From SG8-30 sp963715485 (GTDB taxonomy: Bacteria > Pseudomonadota > Gammaproteobacteria > Steroidobacterales > Steroidobacteraceae), in NCBI GenBank assembly GCA_963715485.1, contig OY970244.1, positions 3,062,582-3,126,581 of the forward strand: a stretch of DNA of 64,000 nt. Direction: 5' to 3'. Made by a program: the position numbers and the translations under genes. Positions 17,240 to 25,233 of the stretch are shown in pieces. Below the pieces are notes generated by a model. That model did no database searches. It saw only the letters and a program-made list of their open reading frames with translations, and was not told the origin of the DNA. Position 1 is the first letter of the stretch. Each line of letters starts with the position of its first letter.

Positions 17240-17245
17240 TATAAT
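17240..17245 (+). promoter_or_regulatory. perfect -10 box before the Na/Ca exchanger gene
   Basis: TATAAT in an AT-rich patch (17225-17250) within otherwise GC-rich sequence. No good -35 is found at 16-18 bases. Transcription would start near 17252, only about six bases before the first possible GTG (17258), which argues for the later TTG start of the exchanger gene. Confidence 0.5.
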
Positions 17246-17296
17246 AATTCGTAGGCCGTGATTGCAGTACGGCCGCAGCGGCTGGAGCATCTCGAG

Positions 17297-18241
17297 TTGA
17301 CGTCCTTACAGTTGATTCTTGGGCTCGTGCTGCTGATTGGCAGCGGTGAATTCCTGGTCAGGGGCTCGGTCGGGTTCGCCCGCGCGCTCGGCGTGTCGCC
17401 GCTTTTTATTGGCCTGACGCTGGTCGGCTTCGGCACCTCGGCCCCCGAGCTGGTCGCAAGCCTCATTGCCGCATTCCGCGGCGCGCCAGGCATTGCCATC
17501 GGCAACGTGGTCGGAAGCAACATCGCCAACGTGCTGCTGATACTCGGGATCGCCGCGCTGATTGCGCCGCTGCCGGTCCAGCGGCAGGAATTTCACCGCG
17601 ATGCGGTCGCCCTCGGCGCCGCCACGCTGGTGGCGCTCGCCGCAGCAATCGTCGGTACCCTGTCACGCCCGGCGGGTGCCCTGTTGGTGTCGCTTCTGGT
17701 CACGTATCTCTACATTGCCTACCGGTCGGAGCGTGCCGCGCCGAATGCCGAAGCCCGGCGGCACGAGGACGAGGCACGGCTGGTGGCGCCGCCGAAAGCG
17801 GGCCTCCTGCGGCCGCTGCTGGTCGCCGTCGTCGCACTGGCCGGCGTCGTACTCGGCGCGCGGTTGCTGGTAGATGCGTCGATTGCGATCGCGGCGCGAT
17901 TCGACGTCCCGGAAACGGTGATCGGGCTGACCGTCGTGGCCATCGGCACGTCGTTGCCCGAACTCGCGGTTTCGGCCATCGCAGCGTTTCGTGGCCAGGG
18001 GGCCGTTGCGGTCGGCAACGTGGTCGGAAGCAATATCTACAATGTGCTGGGGATTCTCGGCATCACTGCGCTGGTTCACCCGCTACCGGTGCCCCCGGAG
18101 ATCATCCACTTCGACATCTGGATCATGCTGGCGACCGCTGGCCTGCTGCTGGCATTCATGCTGCGCGGACGTGTCATCGGTCGCGCGGCAGGCGGCCTAT
18201 GCCTGGCCGCCTATGCCAGCTACCTGTTGCTGCTGTTCTGA
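17297..18241 (+). CDS. sodium/calcium exchanger family protein (YrbG-like)
   Basis: Inner-membrane cation antiporter of the Ca2+:cation family, expected to export Ca2+ in exchange for Na+ (or K+). It has the duplicated alpha repeats of the family: GFGTSAPELVAS followed by IAIGNVVGSNIANVL in the first half, and AIGTSLPELAVS followed by VAVGNVVGSNIYNVLG in the second, with acidic residues in each repeat for ion binding. About ten membrane helices are visible, with a charged cytosolic loop near the middle. I choose the TTG at 17297 (314 residues), with GGAG nine bases upstream; a GTG 39 bases earlier (17258) would lie almost on the predicted transcript start. No operon partner. Confidence 0.88.
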   Translation: MTSLQLILGLVLLIGSGEFLVRGSVGFARALGVSPLFIGLTLVGFGTSAPELVASLIAAFRGAPGIAIGNVVGSNIANVLLILGIAALIAPLPVQRQEFHRDAVALGAATLVALAAAIVGTLSRPAGALLVSLLVTYLYIAYRSERAAPNAEARRHEDEARLVAPPKAGLLRPLLVAVVALAGVVLGARLLVDASIAIAARFDVPETVIGLTVVAIGTSLPELAVSAIAAFRGQGAVAVGNVVGSNIYNVLGILGITALVHPLPVPPEIIHFDIWIMLATAGLLLAFMLRGRVIGRAAGGLCLAAYASYLLLLF

Positions 18242-18308
18242 CCCGGGCCAGGCTGGTTCGCCGCGGCGCGGGCTATTGCGGGCCGCCCGGGTCCCTGCAT
18301 ACTGAACC

Positions 18309-18761
18309 ATGATCTGGCCCGCGCTGTTCACCTACCTGCACCTGCTCGCCGCAGGACTCGCAGCCGGCCTGCTGCTCGGCCAGCACTGGCTGCTGAAGCG
18401 ACCACTTGACCGGATACAGCTCGGCTTGCTGGGCGCAATGGCGCTGGGCCAGCTGCTGGCGGCCATCGCCTCGCTCGCTACGGGGATGGCGCTGGCCACG
18501 GAGTTCGGGATGGGCGGAGGCTACTACCTCGGCAACCACCTGTTCCTGCTGAAGATAGTGCTGTTCGGACTGCTGGCGGCAGTGTCGGCGCTGCCCCTGA
18601 CGCAGTACGTGCGCTGGAGCCGCGCGAGCCGCGCCGCCGCGAGTTTCGTGCCGCTCGGCCGGGAGATCGAGCGGGTCAGGGCTTCGGTATCGCTCGCGAT
18701 CGGCCTGATGGCGCTGATGCCGCTGCCCGCAGTGCTGCTCGCCAGGGGCTACGGCAACTAA
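18309..18761 (+). CDS. predicted four-helix membrane protein (DUF2214-like)
   Basis: A 150-residue integral membrane protein with about four hydrophobic helices (roughly residues 3-26, 36-60, 77-97 and 125-147). The histidine in the first helix (YLHLLAAGLAAGLLLGQ) and the length resemble the DUF2214 family of unknown function; that assignment is from memory of the pattern and is moderate. It follows the exchanger by 67 bases on the same strand and ends five bases before the stop of fliA on the other strand. No catalytic motif is visible. Confidence 0.6.
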   Translation: MIWPALFTYLHLLAAGLAAGLLLGQHWLLKRPLDRIQLGLLGAMALGQLLAAIASLATGMALATEFGMGGGYYLGNHLFLLKIVLFGLLAAVSALPLTQYVRWSRASRAAASFVPLGREIERVRASVSLAIGLMALMPLPAVLLARGYGN

Positions 18762-18766
18762 GGCGC

Positions 18767-19528
18767 TCAGTCGCCGTCGATCCAGCCCTGCATCCGGTTG
18801 CGCAATTCTTCCCGGGCCTGTGCGTGCAACTGGCACACCCGGGATTCGGTAACCGCGAGGACCTCGCCGATCTCGCGCAGTTTCAGCTCCTCGTCGTAAT
18901 AGAGCGAAAGCACCAGCTTCAATCGCTGCGGCAGATCCTCGATGGCAGCCGCGAGGGCGGTGTGAAAGTCGTCGCTCTCGGCTTGCTGGTGCGGCGTCGG
19001 GCCGGTGTCGCCGGGCGGGTCCGGAGAGAATTGCTCTTGCATGGCGAAAACCTGTTCGTAGCTGAGCGTCCTGCACGCGACGGAGTCGTGGACGAGGCGG
19101 TGATAGCTATCGAGCGAGACGCCGAGAGCCTGGGCTATCTCATCCGGCCGCGCGTGTGAACCGTTCTCGCGCTGCAACCGTCGCGATGCGGCTTGCATCT
19201 CGCGGACGCCCCGACGGACTGAACGCGGCACCCAGTCCGCGCGGCGCGCCTCGTCCAGCATGGCACCACGAATCCGGATCCCTGCGTAGGACCTGAAGCT
19301 CGCTCCACGATCCGCCGAATAGTTACGTGCGGCGGCGATCAGCCCGATCATGCCCGCCTGGATCAGGTCGTCGACGTCGACCGTGACTGGCATGCGGGCG
19401 AGCAGGTGGTAGGCGATCTTCCTGACCAGGTCAGCATGGTCGAGCACGAGGCGGTCGCAATCCTGACCACTTGTCCCGGGATCGCGCCGGGTGTTGTTCC
19501 TGCCAGTGGACGCCTTGCTGATCCCCAC
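18767..19528 (-). CDS. fliA: RNA polymerase sigma factor FliA (sigma-28)
   Basis: Flagellar/motility sigma factor of the sigma-70 group 3 type, about 253 residues. Region 2 has DVDDLIQAGMIGLIAAARNY followed by SFRSYAGIRIRGAMLDEAR, typical of FliA; region 3 covers PRSVRRGVREMQAASRRLQ; region 4 carries DLPQRLKLVLSLYYDEELKL and the helix-turn-helix LREIGEVLAVTESRVCQLHAQA. The frame is open to a GTG at 19552, but the GTG at 19528 (MGISKAS) has a GGGGGATAAGG sequence just upstream and is my choice. No flagellar structural genes are in the window. The gene faces a divergent flgM-like gene, its expected anti-sigma partner. Confidence 0.9.
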   Translation of the reverse strand: MGISKASTGRNNTRRDPGTSGQDCDRLVLDHADLVRKIAYHLLARMPVTVDVDDLIQAGMIGLIAAARNYSADRGASFRSYAGIRIRGAMLDEARRADWVPRSVRRGVREMQAASRRLQRENGSHARPDEIAQALGVSLDSYHRLVHDSVACRTLSYEQVFAMQEQFSPDPPGDTGPTPHQQAESDDFHTALAAAIEDLPQRLKLVLSLYYDEELKLREIGEVLAVTESRVCQLHAQAREELRNRMQGWIDGD

Positions 19529-19727
19529 GGCCCTTATCCCCCAGTGCCGCACACGCTTATCGTTACTTTATTACAGGTCAAGTTAATTTATTGTCGTAAC
19601 TATATGAAAATAAAGGATGCAAATGCAACACGCTTTAGCCCGTCCGCCAGGAACCGATCTTGGCGGGGAAATTCCTTGGCAAAACAAAGGACTGCGTTGA
19701 AGCAACATCTGGCGGCAATGGCCCACC

Positions 19728-19754
19728 TCAAGTTATCCCTGACGGGGACGACTC
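19728..19754 (+). promoter_or_regulatory. possible sigma-28 promoter of flgM
   Basis: TCAAGTTA at 19728-19735 matches seven of eight bases of the gammaproteobacterial FliA -35 element (TCAAGTTT). After 11 bases comes GACGACTC, which matches four of eight of GCCGATAA. The spacing is right and transcription would begin about 15 bases before the GTG chosen for flgM. The -10 part is weak, so this is a candidate only. Confidence 0.4.
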
Positions 19755-19777
19755 AGTTGGGGCTGACAGGTGATGGA

Positions 19778-20089
19778 GTGATTGGAAACTTGGCAGACAC
19801 GATCAGGCGATTCCGGGCCAGCGCCGCCCGTACGCTGCGGACCTCGACGCTGGCCGCGGACCGCATCGGCGTCGTCGTGCACCTGCACAGCCAGGTTCGC
19901 TCGCAACGGGGTGCGAGCGATGCCCAGCAACCGCTGGCGCCGCCACAGCCATGTGCCGGGCCGCCCGAGAGCGCTCAAGACCTTGACCCGGTCCTGGTTG
20001 CAGTGCTGCGGGAGAGCGTCGCGCGAGGCGAATACACCGTCGATCCGGAACGCGTTGCACGAAAGCTGATGGCGGCAGATGGCCTCTGA
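19778..20089 (+). CDS. flgM: anti-sigma-28 factor FlgM
   Basis: FlgM holds FliA inactive until the flagellar hook is complete. The product from the GTG at 19778 is 103 residues, close to known FlgMs (about 97). The diagnostic part is the C-terminus: LDPVLVAVLRESVARGEY followed by TVDPERVARKLM, the sigma-binding helices with the typical (Y)xxDPxxIAxxLL pattern. The N-terminal half is basic and low in complexity, as expected of a disordered secretion substrate. The frame is open upstream as far as 19406, but that part overlaps fliA; the chosen start has AGG eight bases upstream and fits a sigma-28-like promoter. It lies divergent from fliA and 36 bases before csrA. Confidence 0.75.
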   Translation: MIGNLADTIRRFRASAARTLRTSTLAADRIGVVVHLHSQVRSQRGASDAQQPLAPPQPCAGPPESAQDLDPVLVAVLRESVARGEYTVDPERVARKLMAADGL

Positions 20090-20125
20090 AACGCACCTGG
20101 ACATCGCCACAGGAGGATCCAACAG

Positions 20126-20320
20126 ATGCTGGTCCTGACCCGCCGCGCTGACGAGTCGATCGTGATCACACCCGCGGACGGCGCCGATGTCCGCATGACG
20201 CTGGCCGAACTCTTCGCCCATGGGCCGATCCAGATCACCCTGCTCGGCGGCTCGGGAAAGAGGGTAAAGATGGGTATCGAGGCGCCTACGCAACTGGCGA
20301 TCCGGCGCAAGGACGGCTAG
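20126..20320 (+). CDS. CsrA/RsmA family RNA-binding protein with inserted segment (RsmN-like)
   Basis: Post-transcriptional regulator of the CsrA family, 64 residues, expected to dimerise and bind GGA motifs near ribosome binding sites. The N-terminus MLVLTRR (L4, R6, R7) and the C-terminal part GSGKRVKMGIEAP...LAIRR are classic, with R61 in the place of E. coli R44. Between strand 2 (SIVIT) and strand 3 (IQITLLG) there is an insert of about a dozen residues, VRMTLAELFAHG, likely a helix, while the usual C-terminal helix is missing. This is the arrangement of Pseudomonas RsmN/RsmF, where the helix lies between these strands. The ATG has AGGAGG nine bases upstream, inside a CACAGGAGGA context that itself resembles a CsrA site. 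Confidence 0.85.
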   Translation: MLVLTRRADESIVITPADGADVRMTLAELFAHGPIQITLLGGSGKRVKMGIEAPTQLAIRRKDG

Positions 20321-20405
20321 CCCGGGGCCCCCGGCGGCCAGCTGGTCATTGGTCACCGCGGGCCCGCCCCAGCCCTGTTCTTTTACCTAATCTGTTGATT
20401 TTACG

Positions 20406-20431
20406 GGAATGTCCGCTCGATGGACCATTCC
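20406..20431 (+). other. hairpin in the leader of the PilZ gene
   Basis: GGAATG-TCC pairs with GGA-C-CATTCC (one bulged C) around a seven-base loop, giving a nine-pair stem about 87 bases before the pilZ start. Several GGA triplets occur in and after it, including one next to the ribosome binding site. Regulation by the neighbouring CsrA-type protein is conceivable but only inferred. Confidence 0.3.
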
Positions 20432-20517
20432 GGCGCCTTGCCCGCTTCCATCCGGCCGCTGGCCTCGGCATACTCGGGGCTCATTCGTCTCCACGAACAA
20501 GAAGCGGGGAACGGGAG

Positions 20518-20793
20518 ATGGAACGAAGACTGCACACGCGGCATCGCGCGCGCACTACGGTTTATATCAGCGTCTCTGGGCGTAGCGGCAAGCTTTGCCG
20601 CGCCCACAACCTGAGTGCCAACGGGGTGTTCGTTGAGACACGCAACCTTGGCCTGGTCAAGGGCGCGATTGTGGAGCTGGCTTTTGCGATCAACCTCGGC
20701 AAGATCACGAAGATCCATCGCCGCCAGGCGATCGTCGCCCACGTCTCTCATGGCGGGACTGGCCTGAGGATGGAGAGTTACGGGGGCCGTTGA
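20518..20793 (+). CDS. PilZ domain protein (c-di-GMP receptor)
   Basis: Single-domain PilZ protein of 91 residues, predicted to bind cyclic di-GMP in the cytoplasm. Both halves of the ligand motif are present: R8xxxR12 in TRHRAR and NLSANG (N-x-S-x-x-G) about 25 residues later. I start at the ATG at 20518 (MERRLHTRHR), with a GGGGA site seven bases upstream; the frame is open for 41 more codons but these do not look like PilZ sequence. It lies 197 bases after the csrA-like gene on the same strand, with its own leader. Its partner effector is unknown; the neighbours fliA and flgM suggest motility control. Confidence 0.85.
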   Translation: MERRLHTRHRARTTVYISVSGRSGKLCRAHNLSANGVFVETRNLGLVKGAIVELAFAINLGKITKIHRRQAIVAHVSHGGTGLRMESYGGR

Positions 20794-20896
20794 CGGCCGA
20801 CCGTTTCAGGTTTTCCATGTCGGGGGGTACCGGTGCCAACAGGCCCGGTTACCCTCCTTCTTTTTGTTTCCGCCGACCTGGGCCCGAGGTAACTCC

Positions 20897-21436
20897 ATGC
20901 GCTTCGCCATCCTGGCCACATTCTCCCTTCTGACCGCATGCGCCTCCGCACCGTCAATTCTGGTCAGTAAGCCCGGTGCCGTCAGTCCCGCCACATTGAG
21001 CAGCTTCGAGTTCCGGCCATCCGAGGCGGTACGGGAAGCGGGCGCAAAGGCGCGCAAAGCCGACGGCCAGCTAGGCGACCTGGTCGTGCGCAAGCTGGTC
21101 GACAAGGGCTACGTACAGGCTGCGGCCGGTGCGACCGCGGATTTCGTGGTGACCTATCGCATCGCGGTCTTCACCTCGGAGAATCCGCGTGACGCCTATG
21201 CGCAGGTCCGTGACCCGACTACGCTGATCGGCAGGGACATTGCGCCGGACCCGGCCGGCAGCGAGGGTCTCGTACGTGAGGCGACGTTGGTGTTGATGGC
21301 GATCGCCGGCCCCGGCGAAAAGGTCATCTGGCAGGCAACCGCCACGGGCGTTGCCACCGGCCAGCGCGAGTTGTCGTCGGGAGCCCTGCGGACCGCCGGA
21401 GCCATGCTCGACAAGTTCCCGGGCCGGACCCGCTGA
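20897..21436 (+). CDS. lipoprotein, DUF4136-like
   Basis: Predicted lipoprotein of 179 residues. The signal peptide MRFAILATFSLLTACAS ends in a lipobox with the cysteine at residue 15 (LTAC). The mature part has the pattern of DUF4136 proteins: an N-terminal strand region, LVVRKLVDKGY, then ATADFVVTYRI, and a later segment ending KVIWQATATG. The chosen ATG at 20897 has GAGGTAA seven bases upstream; an in-frame ATG 33 bases earlier lacks it. Residue 16 after the cysteine is Ala, so outer-membrane sorting is likely. The family's function is not known. Confidence 0.7.
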   Translation: MRFAILATFSLLTACASAPSILVSKPGAVSPATLSSFEFRPSEAVREAGAKARKADGQLGDLVVRKLVDKGYVQAAAGATADFVVTYRIAVFTSENPRDAYAQVRDPTTLIGRDIAPDPAGSEGLVREATLVLMAIAGPGEKVIWQATATGVATGQRELSSGALRTAGAMLDKFPGRTR

Positions 21437-21574
21437 TCATTGTCCTGTGTCGGCCGATAACCGGCAGGCATCAGCAGAGCGCGACTGGAAATTTCCGCTT
21501 TCGTCCGAAGGAGACTACTTTCCTGGAATCGATCGTGCGCGCCCGGCGAAGAACGGCCTGAGGGGGCAAGTGAC

Positions 21575-22540
21575 ATGGCAAAGATCTACGACAGTATCCT
21601 GGACACTATCGGCCGCACACCGCTGGTACGCCTGAACAAGATCGGCCAGGGGCTTCCGGGACGCGTCGTCCTCAAGCTCGAGTTCTTCAATCCCTGTTCC
21701 AGCGTGAAGGACCGAATCGGCGTCAGCATGATCGAGGCACTCGAGAAGCAGGGGCGCATCGGGCCGGACACCGTGCTGGTCGAGCCGACGAGCGGCAACA
21801 CGGGTATCGGGCTCGCGTTCGTTGCGGCGGCCAAGGGCTACAAGCTGGTGCTCACCATGCCGGACACGATGAGCCTGGAGCGGCGGCGCATGCTGCAGGC
21901 CTTCGGTGCCGAACTGGTACTGACTGACGGCACGAAGGGTATGAAGGCCGCGATCGCCCGCGCCCAGGACATCGTCGACAGCGACCCGAAGCGCTTTGTG
22001 ATGGTCGGCCAGTTCACCAACCCCGCCAACCCGGAAATCCACCGCCGCACGACCGCTGAAGAGATCTGGGCCGATACCGACGGCGCCGTCGACTTCCTCG
22101 TTTCGGGGGTCGGCACCGGCGGGACCATCACCGGCGTCTCCGAAGTGCTGAAGGAGCGCAAGCCGTCGTTCAAAGCCATCGCGGTGGAGCCCGCGGCAAG
22201 CCCGGTGCTGTCGGGCGGTGAGCCCGGCCCGCACAAGATCGCCGGCATCGGTGCCGGCTTCATTCCCGAGGTGCTCAATACGGGCATCATCGACGAAATC
22301 ATCAAGGTCACCAACGAACAGGCCGCTGAGTACGCGCGCAGGCTTGGCCGCGAGGAGGGCGTCCTGGTGGGCATCAGTTCCGGTGCCGCGCTGTACGCGG
22401 CGCTCCAGGTGGCCGGCCGCGAGGAAAATCGCGGCAAGCTGACCGTGGCCATCATCCCGAGCTTTGGCGAGCGGTATCTCTCGACCTGGCTCTACGAAGA
22501 GGCGCCCCCGAATGACCTCAAGCTCGTCATCGACCGCTGA
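21575..22540 (+). CDS. cysK: cysteine synthase A
   Basis: O-acetylserine sulfhydrylase, 321 residues, PLP-dependent, makes L-cysteine from O-acetylserine and sulfide in the cytoplasm. PLP lysine K45 lies in PCSSVKDRIG; the substrate loop PTSGNTGIGLA is at about 73-83 and the phosphate-binding GTGGTITG near 180. The C-terminus is complete. The next gene, serine acetyltransferase, overlaps its last 29 bases, so both steps of cysteine synthesis are translationally linked and the two proteins could form the cysteine synthase complex. A GGGGGCAAGTG stretch precedes the ATG. Confidence 0.95.
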   Translation: MAKIYDSILDTIGRTPLVRLNKIGQGLPGRVVLKLEFFNPCSSVKDRIGVSMIEALEKQGRIGPDTVLVEPTSGNTGIGLAFVAAAKGYKLVLTMPDTMSLERRRMLQAFGAELVLTDGTKGMKAAIARAQDIVDSDPKRFVMVGQFTNPANPEIHRRTTAEEIWADTDGAVDFLVSGVGTGGTITGVSEVLKERKPSFKAIAVEPAASPVLSGGEPGPHKIAGIGAGFIPEVLNTGIIDEIIKVTNEQAAEYARRLGREEGVLVGISSGAALYAALQVAGREENRGKLTVAIIPSFGERYLSTWLYEEAPPNDLKLVIDR

Positions 22541-23456
22541 CGGACCGGGCGCCGGCAGCCCCGACGAACGGCGGTTCGACGGACTGCTGACCACACCGCC
22601 CGGCGGCGGGTTCTCGGCTCTCGGCGCCGGCCTGATACCGGACCGCGACCTTACGCTGCAGGCCGTGGCCCGACTGCACCGCCTGCTGGTGCCCGAGATG
22701 CTGACGGCGGCCGCGGACGTGCCGACGCGAAGGCGGCGTATCTGTGAAGAGGTCGCGGCGATCGAGCCGTTGCTTGCAGAGCAGGTATTGCTGGCCCTGC
22801 GGTTTCGCGATCGTATCGAGGCGCGCGATAGCGAGGACGGCGAACGACTGCAGGCCAGCCAGTCGATCGCCCACGACATGATCGAGCGGCTCCCGGAACT
22901 CCGGCAGCGGCTTTTCGAGGATGCCCGCGCCGCCTATCGCGGCGATCCGTCCTGCCGAGATCCGGTCGAGGCGATGTATGCGTTTCCCGGAATGCTCGCC
23001 ATCACGCGCCACCGCATCGCCCACATTCTTTACCAGGCAGGGGTGCCCCTGCTGCCGCGCCTCGTTTCCGAACGGGCGCACACCTTGACCGGCATCGATA
23101 TCCACCCTGGCGCGGCCATCGGCCGCGAGTTCTTCATCGACCATGGTACGGGCGTGGTGATCGGCGAGACGGCGGTGATCGGGGACCGGGTCACCCTCTA
23201 TCAGGGCGTGACGCTCGGTGCGAAGAGCTTCCAGGTGGACGAGTCGGGGAACCTCGTGAAGGGGCGGCCGCGCCATCCGATTGTCGAGGATGACGTCACC
23301 ATCTATGCCAGCGCAACCGTACTCGGCCGCATCCGCATCGGGCGGGGCAGCATCATCGGCGGCAACGTCTGGCTGACCCACAGCGTCCCTCCCGGTTCAC
23401 GGGTCTACCAGGCCGAACCGCTGGAGTCGGGTTTCGAGCAGGGCGGCGGCATCTAG
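22512..23456 (+). CDS. serine O-acetyltransferase (EpsC type)
   Basis: Serine acetyltransferase, 314 residues, makes O-acetylserine from serine and acetyl-CoA, the substrate of CysK. The N-terminal helical domain is followed by left-handed beta-helix hexapeptide repeats: GIDIHPGAAIGREFFIDHGT, VVIGETAVIGDRVTLYQGVT and ASATVLGRIRIGRGSIIGGN. The DHGTGVVIGE motif holds the catalytic His/Asp. The long N-terminal part makes it the EpsC/SAT form rather than the shorter E. coli CysE. It begins at an ATG inside cysK with GAGG upstream. The C-terminus ends GGGI; in this family a C-terminal Ile inserts into the CysK active site, consistent with complex formation. Confidence 0.93.
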   Translation: MTSSSSSTADGPGAGSPDERRFDGLLTTPPGGGFSALGAGLIPDRDLTLQAVARLHRLLVPEMLTAAADVPTRRRRICEEVAAIEPLLAEQVLLALRFRDRIEARDSEDGERLQASQSIAHDMIERLPELRQRLFEDARAAYRGDPSCRDPVEAMYAFPGMLAITRHRIAHILYQAGVPLLPRLVSERAHTLTGIDIHPGAAIGREFFIDHGTGVVIGETAVIGDRVTLYQGVTLGAKSFQVDESGNLVKGRPRHPIVEDDVTIYASATVLGRIRIGRGSIIGGNVWLTHSVPPGSRVYQAEPLESGFEQGGGI

Positions 23457-23547
23457 GAGGAAGAACGGGAGGTTCCTGTTTTCCCCTCGGTTGCGGGGAT
23501 AGCACACAGCGACTACCTTCGCCGGAACTGCTGCAGCGAGGTGACCG

Positions 23548-25164
23548 ATGTCCAGGATGCTTTCCCGCCGCCGTTTCGTCCAGCGCGCAGCCGCCGCATC
23601 GGTACTGGCGACCGTGCCCCTTGGCGCGCTCGCCTCGCAGGCAAGGTTCAGCTCCTATCCCTTCAAGCTCGGCGTCTCTTCCGGCGACCCCTCATCCGAC
23701 GGCTTCGTGCTGTGGACCCGTATCGCGCCGGAGCCATTCGAGCCCGAGCAGCTGGGTCGTGTTTCGTTTGAGGTGGACTGGGAAGTCGCCGAGGATTCCG
23801 CCTTCCGGCACATCGCCGCGCAGGGTAGCGAGCTGGCGCAGGCCCATCTCGGGCACTCGGTCCACGCCGAGATTAGGGGCCTGTCGCCTGGCCGCGAGTA
23901 TTACTACCGCTTCCGGCTCGGCCCATACGAGAGCCCCGCCGGACGCGCGGTCACCACACCCCTGCCCGGCGACTCGCCCGCTTCCCTGCGCTACGCAGCC
24001 TGTTCCTGCGCTCACTACGAGCAGGGCTTCTTCTCTGCCTACCGCTACATGGCGGACGACCGTCCGGACCTGATACTCGAGCTCGGCGACTACATATACG
24101 AGGATGGCTATGGCGAACGTCGAGTGCGCCTGTTTGACAAGCGCGAGGCATTTACGCTCGCCGATTACCGCCGCCGCTATGCACAGTACCAGATGGATCC
24201 GGACCTGCAGGCGGCGCATGCCGCCTGCCCATGGCTGGTCACCTGGGACGACCACGAAGTCGACAACGACTATGCCGGTCTGACCAGCGCCGATGAGGCC
24301 TGCGGCGGCGAGGCCGTCCGCCGCGCCTTCGTCGACCGCCGCGCGGCAGCCTACCAGGCGTGGTTCGAGCACATGCCGGTGCGGCCGTCCCGACTGCGTG
24401 CGCAGGCGGGCGTGCAGGTCTACGGCGCCATCGATTGGGGCCGGCTGGCGCGCTTCTACCTGCTCGACACCCGCCAGTACCGCTCTCCCCAGGCCTGCGC
24501 GAAGGTGGCGACACCCCTTACCTGCGATACCGAGGCGGGCCGCCGGCTGCTCTTCATCGGTGCAGGCGGTGGCCACCTGATCGGGACCACCGACCCGGCC
24601 TGCCAGCCCGAGCTGGAAGATACCTCGCGAACGATCCTGGGCACCGAACAGGAAAGCTGGCTGGACGGGCAGCTCGGCTCCAGTCGCGCGCGGTGGAATG
24701 TCATCGCGCAGGGCACGCCCTTTGCCCCTATTTTCGAGGGGACGTCGGAAGCCCCGCTCATCTACTCGGACGGCTGGTCCGGATATCCTGCCGGGCAGCA
24801 GCGATTGATCGGCGCACTCGCGCGGCACAAGGTTGCCAATCCCGTGATGCTGACGGGTGACGTGCACGCATTTTTCGTCAGCGAGGTCCGCAACAGCCGC
24901 GACACGCCCGTGGCCGTCGAATTCATGACTTCATCTATCGCCAACAACAACTCCGACAAGTCGAAAGTGCTGCCCCTGAATCCGCATATCCTCTATCACG
25001 ACGGTGCTCACAGCGGGTACCTGCTCTGCGAGGCAACGCCGACGCGGACCCGTGCCGACATGGTCGCGATAGACGACATGCACGACCCGCGCACGCCGCG
25101 CAGGGTGCTCGCCTCGTTCGAGGTGACCGACGGCGACCCGCGTCCGCGCCGGCTGCCGCAGTAG
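23548..25164 (+). CDS. PhoD-like alkaline phosphatase/phosphodiesterase (Tat-exported)
   Basis: Metallophosphoesterase of the PhoD family, 538 residues, expected in the periplasm. The N-terminus carries a twin-arginine signal, SRRRFVQRAAAASVLA, then a PhoD N-terminal beta domain (FKLGVSSGDPSSDGFVLWTR to about residue 130). The catalytic domain shows ELGDYIYEDG, TWDDHEVDNDY, and later LTGDVHAFFVSE, the usual metal ligands. It should hydrolyse phosphate esters for phosphate acquisition, using Ca and Fe as PhoD enzymes do. It stands alone with GAGGTGACCG before the ATG. No Pho box was recognised. Confidence 0.9.
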   Translation: MSRMLSRRRFVQRAAAASVLATVPLGALASQARFSSYPFKLGVSSGDPSSDGFVLWTRIAPEPFEPEQLGRVSFEVDWEVAEDSAFRHIAAQGSELAQAHLGHSVHAEIRGLSPGREYYYRFRLGPYESPAGRAVTTPLPGDSPASLRYAACSCAHYEQGFFSAYRYMADDRPDLILELGDYIYEDGYGERRVRLFDKREAFTLADYRRRYAQYQMDPDLQAAHAACPWLVTWDDHEVDNDYAGLTSADEACGGEAVRRAFVDRRAAAYQAWFEHMPVRPSRLRAQAGVQVYGAIDWGRLARFYLLDTRQYRSPQACAKVATPLTCDTEAGRRLLFIGAGGGHLIGTTDPACQPELEDTSRTILGTEQESWLDGQLGSSRARWNVIAQGTPFAPIFEGTSEAPLIYSDGWSGYPAGQQRLIGALARHKVANPVMLTGDVHAFFVSEVRNSRDTPVAVEFMTSSIANNNSDKSKVLPLNPHILYHDGAHSGYLLCEATPTRTRADMVAIDDMHDPRTPRRVLASFEVTDGDPRPRRLPQ

Positions 25165-25233
25165 ACGAGAGCCACGGCGCGCTGCTACCCGAGGGCGTGG
25201 TAACCTCCGCGACGGCGTTGATTCAGGGGAGCG

